From Colwellia hornerae (GTDB taxonomy: Bacteria > Pseudomonadota > Gammaproteobacteria > Enterobacterales > Alteromonadaceae), in NCBI RefSeq assembly GCF_007954355.1, contig NZ_VOLR01000001.1:124001-188000 (forward strand): a stretch of 64,000 nt of DNA. Direction: 5' to 3'. A model generated the notes under the pieces. It was not told the origin of the DNA, did no database searches, and saw only the letters and a list, made by a program, of their open reading frames with translations. A program made the position numbers and the translations under genes. How positions within the stretch are numbered: the stretch's first letter is position 1; the number at the start of each line of letters is the position of its first letter. Positions 34,913 to 46,019 of this stretch are shown here, piece by piece.

Positions 34913-36001
34913 ATGAAAAATTTAACCCATTTAGTACCCGCAGGTGTTGTGAGTGGCGAGCATTTAAATACACTGTACCGTGTTGCTCGTCAGCAAAATT
35001 ATGCTATTCCAGCAGTCAATGTTGTCAGTACTAACTCGATTAATGCCGCACTTGAAGCTGCTTATCAATGTAAGTCACCGATTATTATTCAGTTGTCGCA
35101 TGGTGGTTCAGCATTTTTTCTAGGAAAAGGTGTACCACTAAAAGACCATGAACCAGCTATATTGGGTGGCATAGCCGCTGCTCATTACGTACATCAGGCA
35201 GCAAAAAATTACGGTATACCCGTTGTTCTTCATACCGATCATGCCGCTAAAAAATTATTACCTTGGATTGATGGCTTATTAGCAGCAGGGGAGGACTATT
35301 ATAATTTACATGGTAAACCATTATTTAGTTCGCACATGCTTGATTTGTCGGAAGAAAGCTTAACTGAAAATATTGAGACTTGTCAGAAGTACTTAGCACG
35401 TATGTCAAAACTAGATATGGGGATAGAAATTGAATTGGGTTGTACCGGCGGCGAAGAAGACGGTGTCGATAATACCGGCCTTGATGCTTCATTACTTTAT
35501 ACCCAACCCGAAGACGTTGCTTATGCTTTTGAGCATTTAAGTCGCGTAAGTGATTCATTCACCATTGCGGCTTCTTTTGGTAATGTCCATGGCGTTTATA
35601 AGCCGGGTAATGTGCAATTAACGCCTAAGATATTGAAAAACTCACAAGCCTTTGTCGCCGAGAAATATGGTTTAGGACATAACACACTGAACTTTGTTTT
35701 TCATGGTGGCTCAGGCTCTGCGCCGGCAGAAATCACTGAGGCTATTGGTTATGGTGTCATAAAAATGAATATCGATACCGACACTCAGTGGGCAAGCTGG
35801 AAAGGGGTTGCTGACTATTATCAAGACAATAAAGCCTATCTGCAAAGCCAAATAGGTAACCCTACGGGTGACGATAGCCCTAATAAAAAATATTATGATC
35901 CACGAGTCTGGTTGCGCAAAGTTGAATTGTCGATGGCTGAACGTTTAATCCTTTCATTTAAAGAACTTAATTGCCTTAATCGCTATAAGGGAGACCTATG
36001 A
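34913..36001 (+). CDS. fbaA: Class II fructose-bisphosphate aldolase
   Basis: A 362-residue zinc-dependent aldolase that reversibly joins dihydroxyacetone phosphate and glyceraldehyde 3-phosphate to fructose 1,6-bisphosphate. Zinc and substrate motifs visible: [20 protein letters not shown] (Asp and His near residue 108-112), [32 protein letters not shown] and [14 protein letters not shown]. The length fits the longer FbaA type of E. coli (359). Its stop overlaps the ATG of fbp (ATGA), so the two are coupled, which favours operation towards gluconeogenesis. Confidence 0.94.
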   Translation: MKNLTHLVPAGVVSGEHLNTLYRVARQQNYAIPAVNVVSTNSINAALEAAYQCKSPIIIQLSHGGSAFFLGKGVPLKDHEPAILGGIAAAHYVHQAAKNYGIPVVLHTDHAAKKLLPWIDGLLAAGEDYYNLHGKPLFSSHMLDLSEESLTENIETCQKYLARMSKLDMGIEIELGCTGGEEDGVDNTGLDASLLYTQPEDVAYAFEHLSRVSDSFTIAASFGNVHGVYKPGNVQLTPKILKNSQAFVAEKYGLGHNTLNFVFHGGSGSAPAEITEAIGYGVIKMNIDTDTQWASWKGVADYYQDNKAYLQSQIGNPTGDDSPNKKYYDPRVWLRKVELSMAERLILSFKELNCLNRYKGDL

Positions 36002-36975
36002 AACGTTTAATAAACTGTTTAGAAAACGATAAGGTTGATATTGAACTTATCCTGTTAATTGATACCCTGTTAACGGCCTGTAAAGAAATTTCTTTTAGAG
36101 TAGGACAAGGCGCATTGTCAAATGTGCTGGGCTCTACCTTAGATGAAAATATTCAGGGTGAAACGCAAAAAAAATTAGATATCATCAGCAATCAGTTACT
36201 TAAAGATATGTTGTTAGCAAGTGGTCGCGTTAGAACCATTGCGTCTGAAGAAGAAGACTCGGTTGTTGCGGCAACCGAAGGTGCCCCTTATATTGTCGCC
36301 TTTGACCCGCTTGATGGTTCTTCTAATATCGATATCAATGGTCAAATAGGCACGATATTTACCATCTATCGCGCCAAAGACGACGTACCAGCAACCAGCG
36401 AATTACAATTTGCTCAACAAGGAACGGAGCAAGTATGTGCAGGCTATGTGTTATACGGCCCTTCGACTATGCTGGCGCTAACAACGGGCGGTCCGTCACG
36501 TTTATATACATTAGATAAAACCCAAGGCTGCTATTTACTGACCACGGCACAATTAGAAGTACCAACTCAGACAGCAGAGTTTGCGGTCAATATGTCAAAC
36601 TTTACTCAGTGGTCATCGGGCTTTACCGATTACATTAATGCTTTACTGTTAGGCAATGAAGGCCCGCGCGCTAAAAAATATAATATGCGTTGGAATGGCG
36701 CTATGGTCGGTGATGTTCATCGTGTTTTGTCTCGTGGCGGTATTTTTTGCTACCCCAGTGATACTAAAAACCCTCAGCAACCGGCTAAATTACGTTTGTT
36801 GTATGAAGCCAATCCCTTAGCCATGCTTGTTGAACATGCTCAGGGTAAAGCTTTTACTGAGCACGAGCGTATCTTAACAATCACCCCATCACATATCCAT
36901 CAACGTGTGGCAGTTATTATGGGGTCAACGGAAGAAGTTGATGCCTGTTTAGGGTATTTAAAGCCCGCTCTCTAA
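35998..36975 (+). CDS. fbp: Fructose-1,6-bisphosphatase class I
   Basis: A 325-residue enzyme that removes the 1-phosphate from fructose 1,6-bisphosphate, the irreversible gluconeogenic step. The metal-binding signature [20 protein letters not shown] is near residues 101-120. It is preceded by [10 protein letters not shown] with the acidic metal ligands, and followed by [23 protein letters not shown] with substrate-binding residues. It overlaps fba by 4 bases and is 104 bases before pgi. Confidence 0.95.
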   Translation: MKRLINCLENDKVDIELILLIDTLLTACKEISFRVGQGALSNVLGSTLDENIQGETQKKLDIISNQLLKDMLLASGRVRTIASEEEDSVVAATEGAPYIVAFDPLDGSSNIDINGQIGTIFTIYRAKDDVPATSELQFAQQGTEQVCAGYVLYGPSTMLALTTGGPSRLYTLDKTQGCYLLTTAQLEVPTQTAEFAVNMSNFTQWSSGFTDYINALLLGNEGPRAKKYNMRWNGAMVGDVHRVLSRGGIFCYPSDTKNPQQPAKLRLLYEANPLAMLVEHAQGKAFTEHERILTITPSHIHQRVAVIMGSTEEVDACLGYLKPAL

Positions 36976-37079
36976 TCACTTGTAATGATTTGTTGGTATA
37001 AACAAGACTGATAGCTAAAGGTTGCGCTATTATGTGACTTTGTAGTCAGTCTCCTCTTTTAAATTAGGATATAACGGGT

Positions 37080-38708
37080 ATGTTACCAAGCACCCCTGAG
37101 TGGAAATCACTCGTCAATCATTATAATAAAAACGTATCGGTACAAATGCGCGATTTATTTACGCAAGATACCGAACGTTTTACTCATTTTTCGCTATCTG
37201 CCTCGGGAATAATGCTCGATTATTCTAAAAACCGTGTTACCGATGAAACCATGCATTTATTAATGAATTTGGCACAGTCATCGGGTTTAGTCGACAAGCG
37301 TGCTGAGATGTTTAATGGCTCAGCAATTAATACCACGGAAAATCGTCCGGTATTACACACCGCGCTACGTAACTTTTCAGGGAAGGCTGTTTATGTTGAG
37401 GGTGTCGATGTGATGCCACAAATACAGGCAACACTGGCTAAACTTGAAATCTTTGTTAATGATATTTCATCAGGTAAAAAAGTAGGTTATACCGGCAAAG
37501 CGTTTACCGATGTTATTAGTATTGGGATTGGCGGCTCTTTTCTGGGGCCTAAAATAATGTCAGAGGCACTAAAGCCTTATCAACAAAGCCAGTTAAATGT
37601 GCATTTTATTGCGAACGTTGACGGATGCCATATTCATGATGTGCTTGCTAAAGTCAATCCTGAAACAACGCTCTTTATTACCTCATCGAAAACATTAACC
37701 ACCCAAGAAACCTTACGTAATACCCTAACAGCACGTGATTGGTTTGTGGCAACCGCATCAGACGAAGAGGTTAAACATCACTTTGCCTGTGTGTCGTCAA
37801 ATGTTGAGGCCGCGCAAGCATTGGGCATAGATAAAGACAATATTTTCCCGATGTGGGATTGGGTGGGCGGTCGTTATTCGGTGTGGTCTGCGATTGGTTT
37901 ACCCTTAGCATTAGCGATTGGATTTGACCATTACCGTGAATTTTTACAAGGCGCGTTTGAAATGGATGAACATTTTACCCAGGCGCCGCTGGAAAAAAAT
38001 ATCCCCGTTATTCTAGCGTTATTAGGCATTTGGTACCGTAATTTTCATGGCGCGCAATCGCAAGTATTATTACCTTATTACCATTATTTACGAGGTTTAC
38101 CCGCTTATATTCAACAGCTGGATATGGAAAGTAATGGTAAATCTATTTCACTTGATAATAAGTCGATGTCTTATGATACTGGGCCTATCATTTGGGGTAG
38201 TGAAGGGACCAACGGTCAGCATTCGTTTCACCAACTTATTCATCAGAGCAAAACGCCTATTCCAGTTGATTTTTTGATGCCGTTATTTCCTTTTCATAAG
38301 ATGGGTAATCATCATGACATGCTCGCGTCTAACTGTTTTGGTCAAAGTCAGGCCTTAATGTCTGGGCAGAGTCTTCAAGAAGTGAAAGCGGCAATGAAAA
38401 AAGCGAACTGTGATGTATCAGAGATTCAAAAACTGTCTACACATAAAGTTATGGAGGGTAATAAACCCAGTAATACACTTTTATTTGAAACGTTAACACC
38501 TAAGGTGCTCGGCAGTTTAATTGCTATGTATGAGCATAAAGTGTTTATTCAAGGCGTTATTTGGAATGTAAATTCTTTTGACCAATGGGGGGTTGAACTA
38601 GGCAAGTCGCTCGGTAATAAAGTCCTAACAAAAATATCTGATCCCAGTGAAACGCTAGACATGGATGGCTCAACAAATGCACTTATTAAACTCTATCGAA
38701 GTCGTTAG
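37080..38708 (+). CDS. pgi: Glucose-6-phosphate isomerase
   Basis: A 542-residue cytoplasmic enzyme that interconverts fructose 6-phosphate and glucose 6-phosphate. Visible signatures are DVISIGIGGSFLGPKIMSEAL and the region around FPMWDWVGGRYSVWSAIGLPLAL. Later come GTNGQHSFHQLIHQ with the active-site Gln/His and GVIWNVNSFDQWGVELGKSLGNKV with the catalytic Lys. The length is close to E. coli Pgi (549). It continues the fba-fbp order, giving three successive steps of gluconeogenesis in one unit. Confidence 0.96.
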   Translation: MLPSTPEWKSLVNHYNKNVSVQMRDLFTQDTERFTHFSLSASGIMLDYSKNRVTDETMHLLMNLAQSSGLVDKRAEMFNGSAINTTENRPVLHTALRNFSGKAVYVEGVDVMPQIQATLAKLEIFVNDISSGKKVGYTGKAFTDVISIGIGGSFLGPKIMSEALKPYQQSQLNVHFIANVDGCHIHDVLAKVNPETTLFITSSKTLTTQETLRNTLTARDWFVATASDEEVKHHFACVSSNVEAAQALGIDKDNIFPMWDWVGGRYSVWSAIGLPLALAIGFDHYREFLQGAFEMDEHFTQAPLEKNIPVILALLGIWYRNFHGAQSQVLLPYYHYLRGLPAYIQQLDMESNGKSISLDNKSMSYDTGPIIWGSEGTNGQHSFHQLIHQSKTPIPVDFLMPLFPFHKMGNHHDMLASNCFGQSQALMSGQSLQEVKAAMKKANCDVSEIQKLSTHKVMEGNKPSNTLLFETLTPKVLGSLIAMYEHKVFIQGVIWNVNSFDQWGVELGKSLGNKVLTKISDPSETLDMDGSTNALIKLYRSR

Positions 38709-38954
38709 TTACTATGATTATGGCTTTGTCTTGTTGAGTTACCCTAGTAAAGGTAAATAGAACTTTGTTTTTAAGTTTTTGATTTAAATAACTATAAGAA
38801 TATAAATATCATGATGATATTGGAATAATTACCGAGCAGCGTTGAAAGTTTTGTGGTTATTGTGTCAGCAGACCAGAGGTGTTCTTGGCTGCTTTCCCCA
38901 ACGAGCAACGCTCATTTCTTTAATCTACATATTTATAAAAATCGAGGGTCTCCT

Positions 38955-40136
38955 ATGTCCAACACTGCTTTTCAGTTTGCCCCTATGCCTTACATTCACT
39001 TTGGTTGGGGAGTTCGCCATTCTTTAATTAGCCATTTACAAAAGCAATATTCTGGGCGAATTGTGCTTATTACTGGAAGTTTTTTGAGTCAGAAAGGTCA
39101 ATTTGGACAAATTATTCGTGCTGCATTAACCGAGACCACTCGCCACCTTGACCATTTTATCGTTTCGGGTGAGCCCTCACCAGAATTGGTGGATGATATT
39201 GTTTCTAAATGTAAAATAGATACACAACTAGTGATTGGTATTGGTGGTGGCAGTGTCTTAGATGCTGCGAAAACCATTGCCGGTTTGATCCCAAGCCAAA
39301 CGTCTGTGATGGATTATTTAGAAGGAGTCGGAATGGGCAAGGCTTTTAATGTGACAACGTGTCCCTTTATTGCCGTGCCTACTACCGCAGGTACCGGCAG
39401 TGAAACGACAAAAAATGCCGTTTTGTCGAGCATAGGTAAATTTAAAAAGTCTTTTCGTGATAATAAATTGTTAGCTAAAGAAGCTTGGTTAGACCCTGAA
39501 TTACTCAAAACTTGTCCTAGAGAGGTTTTATTCGCCACTGGTATGGATGCGTTTACCCAGTTGCTTGAATCGTATACGACTCCCAAAAGCAATCCAATCA
39601 CCGACGCTTTAGCTTGGCAAGGTATGTCTCTTTTTAAAGGGGCGTTTGAAAATATTAATAGTGCCGATGAGAGTAAACAGCAGCAAGGGTATAGCAATCT
39701 AATGCTAGCGGCATCACTATCGGGTACTACTTTAGCTAATGCGGGACTTGGTGCTGTACATGGTCTAGCAGGACCCATCGGAGCATTTTTTGATGCTCCA
39801 CACGGCATTGTTTGCGCAAAACTGTTAGCCCCTATAACCTCGGCCAATATCGACGTACTATTAGCAACAGATGGAGGATCTTTAATATTAAATAAGTATA
39901 AACAAATTGGTAAACTATTTAATCCCAGCTTGGCGGACGAAGATATTTTAGCTGGGCTACTTAAAACCTTAAAAGACTATGCTTTAAACTATACGCCACA
40001 AGGTTTATCACAATACGGACTTTCGCTCGATAATATTCAGCCCGTTATTTCAAGCTGTCGAAGCGGTAGTATGCTTGCTAATCCAGTTTTGCTAAGCGAC
40101 GAACAACTTATGCAAGCGATTAGCCATGCGCTTTAA
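38955..40136 (+). CDS. Iron-containing alcohol dehydrogenase
   Basis: A 393-residue type III dehydrogenase. The ATG at 38955 is chosen because GAGGG lies just upstream and MSNTAFQFAPMPYIHFGWG is a normal family start. An in-frame upstream codon at 38853 would add 34 unlike residues. NAD(P)-binding VIGIGGGSVLDAAKTIAGL and PTTAGTGSETTKNAV are clear. Metal-binding His residues are in GAVHGLAGPIGAFFDAPHGIVCAKL. Substrates of the family range from alcohols to polyols and lactaldehyde. Its place after pgi suggests a role in polyol or glycerol-derived metabolism, but this is unproved. Confidence 0.88.
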   Translation: MSNTAFQFAPMPYIHFGWGVRHSLISHLQKQYSGRIVLITGSFLSQKGQFGQIIRAALTETTRHLDHFIVSGEPSPELVDDIVSKCKIDTQLVIGIGGGSVLDAAKTIAGLIPSQTSVMDYLEGVGMGKAFNVTTCPFIAVPTTAGTGSETTKNAVLSSIGKFKKSFRDNKLLAKEAWLDPELLKTCPREVLFATGMDAFTQLLESYTTPKSNPITDALAWQGMSLFKGAFENINSADESKQQQGYSNLMLAASLSGTTLANAGLGAVHGLAGPIGAFFDAPHGIVCAKLLAPITSANIDVLLATDGGSLILNKYKQIGKLFNPSLADEDILAGLLKTLKDYALNYTPQGLSQYGLSLDNIQPVISSCRSGSMLANPVLLSDEQLMQAISHAL

Positions 40137-40482
40137 ACACTTATTTTAAATTTTATTAATAAACCATATTATGATTTAAGGGGTATTTTACTGAACAAGG
40201 TGAAATTTAAGCAATATGCCACTCAGTAAAATGTGTGATATTGATTTCAACATAAACTATAGCGCTTATTTTCGTTTAAAGCTCTTGTACATGCTGTTAT
40301 GGGCTTATTCCCCTTATTCTATATGCCAAAACTGCCTGTGTACTTTATATAATTAATAATTATTGAAAGCACTTTGAGCTACACGCTATATATTACTGCT
40401 AGTATGTAGCTCAATAAATCGAAACACGTTAAAGTGTTAAGTCATGTCGTTTGGCTTAATCATTTAAAATATCCAATTTTCA
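40137..40482. other. Non-coding gap between convergent genes
   Basis: 346 bases after the dehydrogenase and beyond the 3' end of the MshQ-like gene. Two inverted repeats with long loops are present: ATTTTACTGA (40185-40194) with TCAGTAAAAT (40223-40232), and TTGAGCTAC (40374-40382) with GTAGCTCAA (40406-40414). Neither has a clear T-run. They may end the two transcripts. Confidence 0.45.
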
Positions 40483-43400
40483 TTAATTAAAGACTTCACG
40501 CCAGGAAATGATCCGGTCGTTACCTCGAAATATACCAAAGGTAGCAACGGCGGTAGGATTATTATTATAGAGGCCATCATTATTCCAATCGTATTCCAAC
40601 CATTCATAAGCATCATATGAGACACCTATTTTACCTCGATTATCAGCGCCTGGCGCAGCTAGTTCGATATCTCGTGTTTTACCAGCAATGAAATTTCCTG
40701 TGCCGCCTTGGGCATTAGTCAGTGTGGGATCTAAGCTAATATCGGTTAATGAAATATTATTATCGTTATAACCTGTGCAATGATTATTCAAGCTGGTAAT
40801 AAAGGCGCTGCCATCAAAATGTTGAACTTTCATCGGTTGCTTAATATCTGAGGTTTCAGGTCCAAAGCTATTTTCTAACAGTAAGCGGCCAAAGCGAATT
40901 TCAACGCCAGTGGGTGATGCATCGACAGTCGTGGTTACGTTAACTGAGTCTGCATCTATAATAGTCGTCGTAGCAAAATCAATATCGGAGGTAAATGGCG
41001 CGACAAGTGCATTGGCAGAGCGGTTGTAGAAATAATGATCGTCATCTGACAATCGATAGTGCAATACACCTTTGGGTAATGCGACGACACTAGGTAATTG
41101 AGTTAAGTCAACTTGACTTAAAGTACCGGGATGCATAGTGGCCGTTAACGCTATCCTGTTACCATTAATTCCTCTTGCTAATTGGTCTAATGTTGGTGTT
41201 GTGATATTGACGTTATTAGCAATAAGTTTCATATAATCATTAGCGCTACCCTGACTGTCCTGAAAATAATTTTGGGTAACATTGCCTTGTTTATTATAAG
41301 CGGTAATCGCCAATACCGGATTGGTTAAATATGAAATTGCTCCAATACTACTGGTCGCTTCATCTTTTTGACCGCTATAGGCAAAGGTTGTTCCGGTATT
41401 GCAGGTTGCAATAAAATAACCATTATCTGCCACTGTTTGGCTAAAATGATGTGGAATAAAGCGCCCGATGTTAATTGCTTCGGCGGGTATAATAGTACTC
41501 GCGTTGCCATAGTTACTGTCTTGAACATCTAAATTAACTAAGCCAACTTCAGAATATTGTGCCGCATTATAGGTAGAGCTGCCCAACAAAAAATTATTCA
41601 GGGTCACATCTTGAAAGACGGCACTGGTATTTGTAGCTAAGGTGCCTGATGCCCCGTAACTTAAATTACCGTTGACACTATCTGTTAAGGTCGGACCGGT
41701 TCGAGTTAACTTCAGCGCTATTTGTCCTGGTGAATAGTTCGGCGTTATAACAGCAGGACTAGCCGCATTATAGGCGGTGACCGTCAGTGTAAAGTTTTCT
41801 CCAGCGGGATGAGTTGTCGTTGCCGTTGCGCTAGCGCCATTTAAGTTAATGGCCCCAGACTTGGCACTAATAATAAGGTTTGCCGGACTAACCCAGAACG
41901 AATTACTGCTTCCCGATAGTGTGATACCGTCTATGTCATAATTGGCATGTAAGCGAATTTTTCCTGCATCGTGATATATCGGTGTCGGTATTATCGCCAT
42001 GCTGTCGGCATCAAAATCTAATAAGATAGGAGTGACATTTGAGTGTTTGGCAATGTTCTCGTTATCCACATTAAAACTCAGGCCACTGCTACCGCCGGGG
42101 TCGACGTTTTCTTGTGATAAAGCAATGTTTTTATTATCGATAAATAAGCCACTACAAACACCATTCGTATTTTTCACCGCTTGAATCTTTAATACTTCGT
42201 TAAATACCGAGCCAGCTATTTGATTAGGTATTGTGGCGTTATTAGCCGTACCTGAGAGAAACCTGAAACCGGCATCGGCAAATGCCATATCACAACTATT
42301 ACTACTGTTATCGTCACACACAAACGGGCTAGTCGCTGGAATAGTGGCATTGGCTAGCGAAAAAGTGAGCGTTTCAACCACCGTATGATCAAAGCTAACG
42401 GTAGTACTTTCGCTAAAGGTTGGCGAATTAATTACCGTGCCATTAGCGATAAAGTCAAGTGTCACTGGTTCGGTACTTAAATTCGAACAACTTTCATCGG
42501 TGCAGGCTTTAATCGTTACAGTTTCTGACTCACAGGTTAATCCTTGACCATCGTGTTCAATTTTGTAGTATTTAACATTAGCACAAGTATTGGTGAAATC
42601 TTCAAAGGTACCGCCCAGCGCCAAGCCACCGGCTAGTTCATTGGTATGATAATTATCATTATCTCTATCGGCATCTTCAACGATCGAAAATCCAACACTC
42701 GACGTTGAAATTGAACAGCGTTTTAGCCAACCGCCGTCGCTACCATTTCGACTGTTTTGGCTGGCTATTACGAGTGGATTATCGGTGTAATTATCTGTTA
42801 AGTTGAACAATCGGCAGCTATTGATCCCGGTAACATTATTACTAGTTTTAAATGATTCGTAACTGATGCTATTGGTCAACTGACCGTTAAACCCCGCAGA
42901 AATAGCAATATAACCTATGATTTCAGGGGTGTTAAGTGTTCCTGAGTTTGTTTCCCCTCGCTCCAAAGCGATTTGAAATTTTGTGTTAGACACTTTGTCT
43001 ACCGTAGTACTTAAAAAGGGGTTAGAAATAGAAAACGGGTTGGTTTCGTTATTCATTGTTTGAATGGAGGTGATGATGGCTGGTGATTGGGAAAAACCTA
43101 AATCTGCAGTAGAAACAGTTTGCCAAGACGCACCTGCTATTTGTCTGCCTTGAAACTTTAAGGTTTGTAAGGTGTTTACCCGCATTTTTGCACCGCCATC
43201 TAGATTATAATCGCCCGCAGCTATCGCTAAAAAATCGACAGTTTGAGGTAAGTTACCGGCTGGTGGATTAGGATTGGCGTCTTCTGGTGATTCTACTTGA
43301 GCAATATCAAAGCCATCAGTAGTAACATTGCGGATCCTAAGGGCTAAACGATCGCTGTTATTGGCAGTGGTTGGCAAGCTAAATACTATCGGCACCTCTT

Positions 43401-45435
43401 CGAAAGGGGTATCAAAACATACATGAGTAAAGGTTGGATTATCTACTGTATTATTTAAGGTTACTTTTCCTGCCACCATGGGAATAGGCGTTAAAGGGGG
43501 TGGTATATCACAAGCGTTGTAATCTGCATATACACTTGCTGAATCCTTTACTTTGAACTCACGACCTTTAAAACCACCTCGGAACTGGGCCTCATCTTTA
43601 ACTTCCAATTTGCTATTTACTGTCTCTACTCGTGCATAAACGCGAGAATCATCCTCAATTTTTATATCTTTATTAGTGCCGTAAAACATTAAATTTGCAG
43701 GATCACCACCGTTGTTTGCTTGGGCAGTGTCTTTAAATTCAAAACCTTTATCGGCGTAAATTTTTAAGCTAGCTCCTTGATTGAGAATCAATTGCCCAGT
43801 ATCTTCAATTTTGAATTTTTTGGTCACTAGGGTAACGTCCCCGGAAATATAAACTATCGCGTTGCCTGTTATTTTTAGATCGTCAGCCTCAAAGCTGTTA
43901 CTGATGGTGACCGACACATTCTTATAAGTAACATCACCGAAATTACCACCTACGTTAGGTGCAATAATGCTAGATGGTATTATTTCGTTCGACGATTGGA
44001 CACTCTGCGAACCTGTGATGGAACCAGAACCTGTGATTTCAATCACTGTAGTGGTATTGCCTCCGGATCCAACGAGAACATCAGTGTGTACAGTACTTGA
44101 ATCTTTAACTTTAATTTTTTTACTGGCCGTGCTGTTAGTTGATATTGCCGAATTACCGTTCCATTGATAGATGTTGGCAGAACTCTCAATTGTTATTTTA
44201 TCAGAAACCGCGATTGCAATGCACTGCAAGGGTTCAATGGGTTGAACCGTACAACCTAATGTGCCAATGATGTTACTGGCGCCTAATGTGACGGCGCCGG
44301 TAGCGGTAAATAGGCCACCACAAGCATCACCAACGCTTTTTAATGTAGTGCTTGCGCCAGTAAGGATATAAGAGCCAGCAAAAAAAGTACCTATCATCTT
44401 GACGCTCTCGCCTGTCGATGTATAGCTTCCTGCATTCCAAGTAATCGTACTGTTAGGCGTTACATTTTTTAATATCATTATCGTACTTGCACCAAAAGCA
44501 ATAAAGGAATCACTATTGATAAGCCAATGGCCATCTTCATTTTCGCCATCAAAGGTGAGCGTTATGCCTGCAGTCGTCGTTAGGGCAGTAGTGTGGAATA
44601 CACCCTTAGTCAGTGTTCTGCTTACTGTCATTGATGTAGGTAGCTGATTTTCCGCAGGTGCAGCTATCGCAGCCAGATCTGCTTGCATCTGCTCGAGTTG
44701 TGGAGTTTGATTATCTACGGGGTCTTTGGGCGCGTTAGCAAATTTCTCAATACTCTGCTCGGTAATAGTGCCACTAACACTTGCTCCTGCTGCTAGCGTT
44801 ACACTGGTTCCGGCGCGAGCATTTCCTGAAACAGCTGCATTCACGTCAAGTGCTATTGCACCGGTTCCTGCTTGAGCATGACCACTAACATTGACATCTG
44901 TGCCTAATGTTAGTGCGCTTCCGGCGGTTGCACTGCCACCGACTATTGCATCCGCACCAATATTTGCCGATGCCGCGGCTCCTGATCTAAGGTTACCTAA
45001 AATTACTGCATTTGCGCCCACCAGTATGGCGGCGCCGGCGGTAAGATCACCACCAATCATGATATTGCCATCTATGGTTGTTGCGCCAAGCGTTGCGGCA
45101 TCTCCGGTCGTTAAGTGACCACCAACCGTTGAGTTTGCGCCAATTGTTCCAGAGTCGCGGGCTTCAATATAGCCAGCAACTTGTACAGACGCGTCAAGTG
45201 TTACAGCGGCTCCAGCCACAATATAGCCACCAACTGTTGAACTTGCGCCGATCGTTGCGGCGGCCTCTACTTGAATATTACCATTGACAATTGAACTCGC
45301 GCCCATGGTTATTGCCGCACCAGAATAGATGATTAGGCTATCCAAAGGAGGAGCTAGCTTAGGCGGTAGAGCTGCTTGTACATTAGTGCAAACAAAAAGC
45401 ATCAGTATAATAAGACATTGCTGTGTATGTTTCAT
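40483..45435 (-). CDS. Giant secreted protein: beta-solenoid, ice-binding-like domain and MshQ-type (DUF6701) tail
   Basis: A 1650-residue exported protein. The ATG at 45435 gives a proper signal peptide (MKHTQQCLIILMLFVCTNVQA); a longer in-frame start would bury it. Residues about 38-230 form roughly ten 18-residue coils of the type AAxTIGAxSxVGGxIxA, as in bactofilin-like solenoids. About 255-405 resembles the DUF3494 ice-binding fold (GITLTFDGENEDGHWLINS, NSTITWNAGS). The middle has repeated Thr/Asn-rich and MshQ-like stretches such as ALRIRNVTTDGFDIAQVESP. The last 550 or so residues are DUF6701, ending EYDWNNDGLYNN and FGIFRGNDRIISWREVFN as in MSHA-pilus protein MshQ. No MSHA genes are nearby. 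It is probably a surface adhesin. It is divergent from its paralogue at 46020. Confidence 0.72.
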   Translation of the reverse strand: MKHTQQCLIILMLFVCTNVQAALPPKLAPPLDSLIIYSGAAITMGASSIVNGNIQVEAAATIGASSTVGGYIVAGAAVTLDASVQVAGYIEARDSGTIGANSTVGGHLTTGDAATLGATTIDGNIMIGGDLTAGAAILVGANAVILGNLRSGAAASANIGADAIVGGSATAGSALTLGTDVNVSGHAQAGTGAIALDVNAAVSGNARAGTSVTLAAGASVSGTITEQSIEKFANAPKDPVDNQTPQLEQMQADLAAIAAPAENQLPTSMTVSRTLTKGVFHTTALTTTAGITLTFDGENEDGHWLINSDSFIAFGASTIMILKNVTPNSTITWNAGSYTSTGESVKMIGTFFAGSYILTGASTTLKSVGDACGGLFTATGAVTLGASNIIGTLGCTVQPIEPLQCIAIAVSDKITIESSANIYQWNGNSAISTNSTASKKIKVKDSSTVHTDVLVGSGGNTTTVIEITGSGSITGSQSVQSSNEIIPSSIIAPNVGGNFGDVTYKNVSVTISNSFEADDLKITGNAIVYISGDVTLVTKKFKIEDTGQLILNQGASLKIYADKGFEFKDTAQANNGGDPANLMFYGTNKDIKIEDDSRVYARVETVNSKLEVKDEAQFRGGFKGREFKVKDSASVYADYNACDIPPPLTPIPMVAGKVTLNNTVDNPTFTHVCFDTPFEEVPIVFSLPTTANNSDRLALRIRNVTTDGFDIAQVESPEDANPNPPAGNLPQTVDFLAIAAGDYNLDGGAKMRVNTLQTLKFQGRQIAGASWQTVSTADLGFSQSPAIITSIQTMNNETNPFSISNPFLSTTVDKVSNTKFQIALERGETNSGTLNTPEIIGYIAISAGFNGQLTNSISYESFKTSNNVTGINSCRLFNLTDNYTDNPLVIASQNSRNGSDGGWLKRCSISTSSVGFSIVEDADRDNDNYHTNELAGGLALGGTFEDFTNTCANVKYYKIEHDGQGLTCESETVTIKACTDESCSNLSTEPVTLDFIANGTVINSPTFSESTTVSFDHTVVETLTFSLANATIPATSPFVCDDNSSNSCDMAFADAGFRFLSGTANNATIPNQIAGSVFNEVLKIQAVKNTNGVCSGLFIDNKNIALSQENVDPGGSSGLSFNVDNENIAKHSNVTPILLDFDADSMAIIPTPIYHDAGKIRLHANYDIDGITLSGSSNSFWVSPANLIISAKSGAINLNGASATATTTHPAGENFTLTVTAYNAASPAVITPNYSPGQIALKLTRTGPTLTDSVNGNLSYGASGTLATNTSAVFQDVTLNNFLLGSSTYNAAQYSEVGLVNLDVQDSNYGNASTIIPAEAINIGRFIPHHFSQTVADNGYFIATCNTGTTFAYSGQKDEATSSIGAISYLTNPVLAITAYNKQGNVTQNYFQDSQGSANDYMKLIANNVNITTPTLDQLARGINGNRIALTATMHPGTLSQVDLTQLPSVVALPKGVLHYRLSDDDHYFYNRSANALVAPFTSDIDFATTTIIDADSVNVTTTVDASPTGVEIRFGRLLLENSFGPETSDIKQPMKVQHFDGSAFITSLNNHCTGYNDNNISLTDISLDPTLTNAQGGTGNFIAGKTRDIELAAPGADNRGKIGVSYDAYEWLEYDWNNDGLYNNNPTAVATFGIFRGNDRIISWREVFN

Positions 45436-45974
45436 AAAGTCCGTTTTATAATTAGCAGTTTTGAGGTGGTAATGGTCAAAAGTGACCCAGTATAACCATT
45501 TATTGATAAACATTAAGACAATGTCACATTGTCACTGTCTATAGTCCTAATAGCTTAGGCGAGTGAACAGCAAACGTGAGTAATCTTAATTAGGGAGCAT
45601 GTGTGACTATAACACCGTAATAATTACTGTCTACTTTATTCTAGTCGCTATTTTTATTTATGTTAGAGGAAAGTCAATATTTCTTTGTTGTCATCAATAA
45701 TTCACAGCCTTTTTTGCAAATATATTTTATTACTCGATGGTAAACTTGAAAGTAGACGAGTTTAAGCATGAAATAATTAATAGCCTTAACTTTAGACATT
45801 GAATAGTATCAATTGACACAAAACGGTTCAATAAGCTGTAAAGTTAAACAATGATTACCTAGCATTATAATTTAACTGTTTAAGTTACATACAAGAGAGC
45901 GGTGATCTGTTATTATACAATTGTACAAGTCTTAGAATAAGTTTTTTTGTTCTGTAAAAATTAAGTTTTTTTAT
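45436..45974. other. Divergent promoter region of the two solenoid genes
   Basis: About 540 AT-rich bases separate the MshQ-like gene from its divergent paralogue. I see several TATAAT-like words but no pair of boxes I would defend, and no extra gene. A 7-bp repeat lies at its right end. Confidence 0.4.
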
Positions 45975-45980
45975 ATGCTG

Positions 45981-46014
45981 AGCTATCAGCTATCAGCTAT
46001 CAGCTATCAGCTAT
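45981..46014. repeat. 7-bp tandem repeat AGCTATC at the start of the ice-binding-like gene
   Basis: Four full units (45981, 45988, 45995, 46002) plus AGCTAT. It lies between two in-frame ATG codons at 45975 and 46020, so it is either just upstream of the gene or inside its first codons. The unit length is not a multiple of three. Confidence 0.9.
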
Positions 46015-46019
46015 ATGAA

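Noticed and set aside
44891-45287. Open frames on the plus strand within the MshQ-like gene
   Set aside because: They mirror the Ala/Gly/Thr repeat coding of the minus strand and lack start signals or family features.
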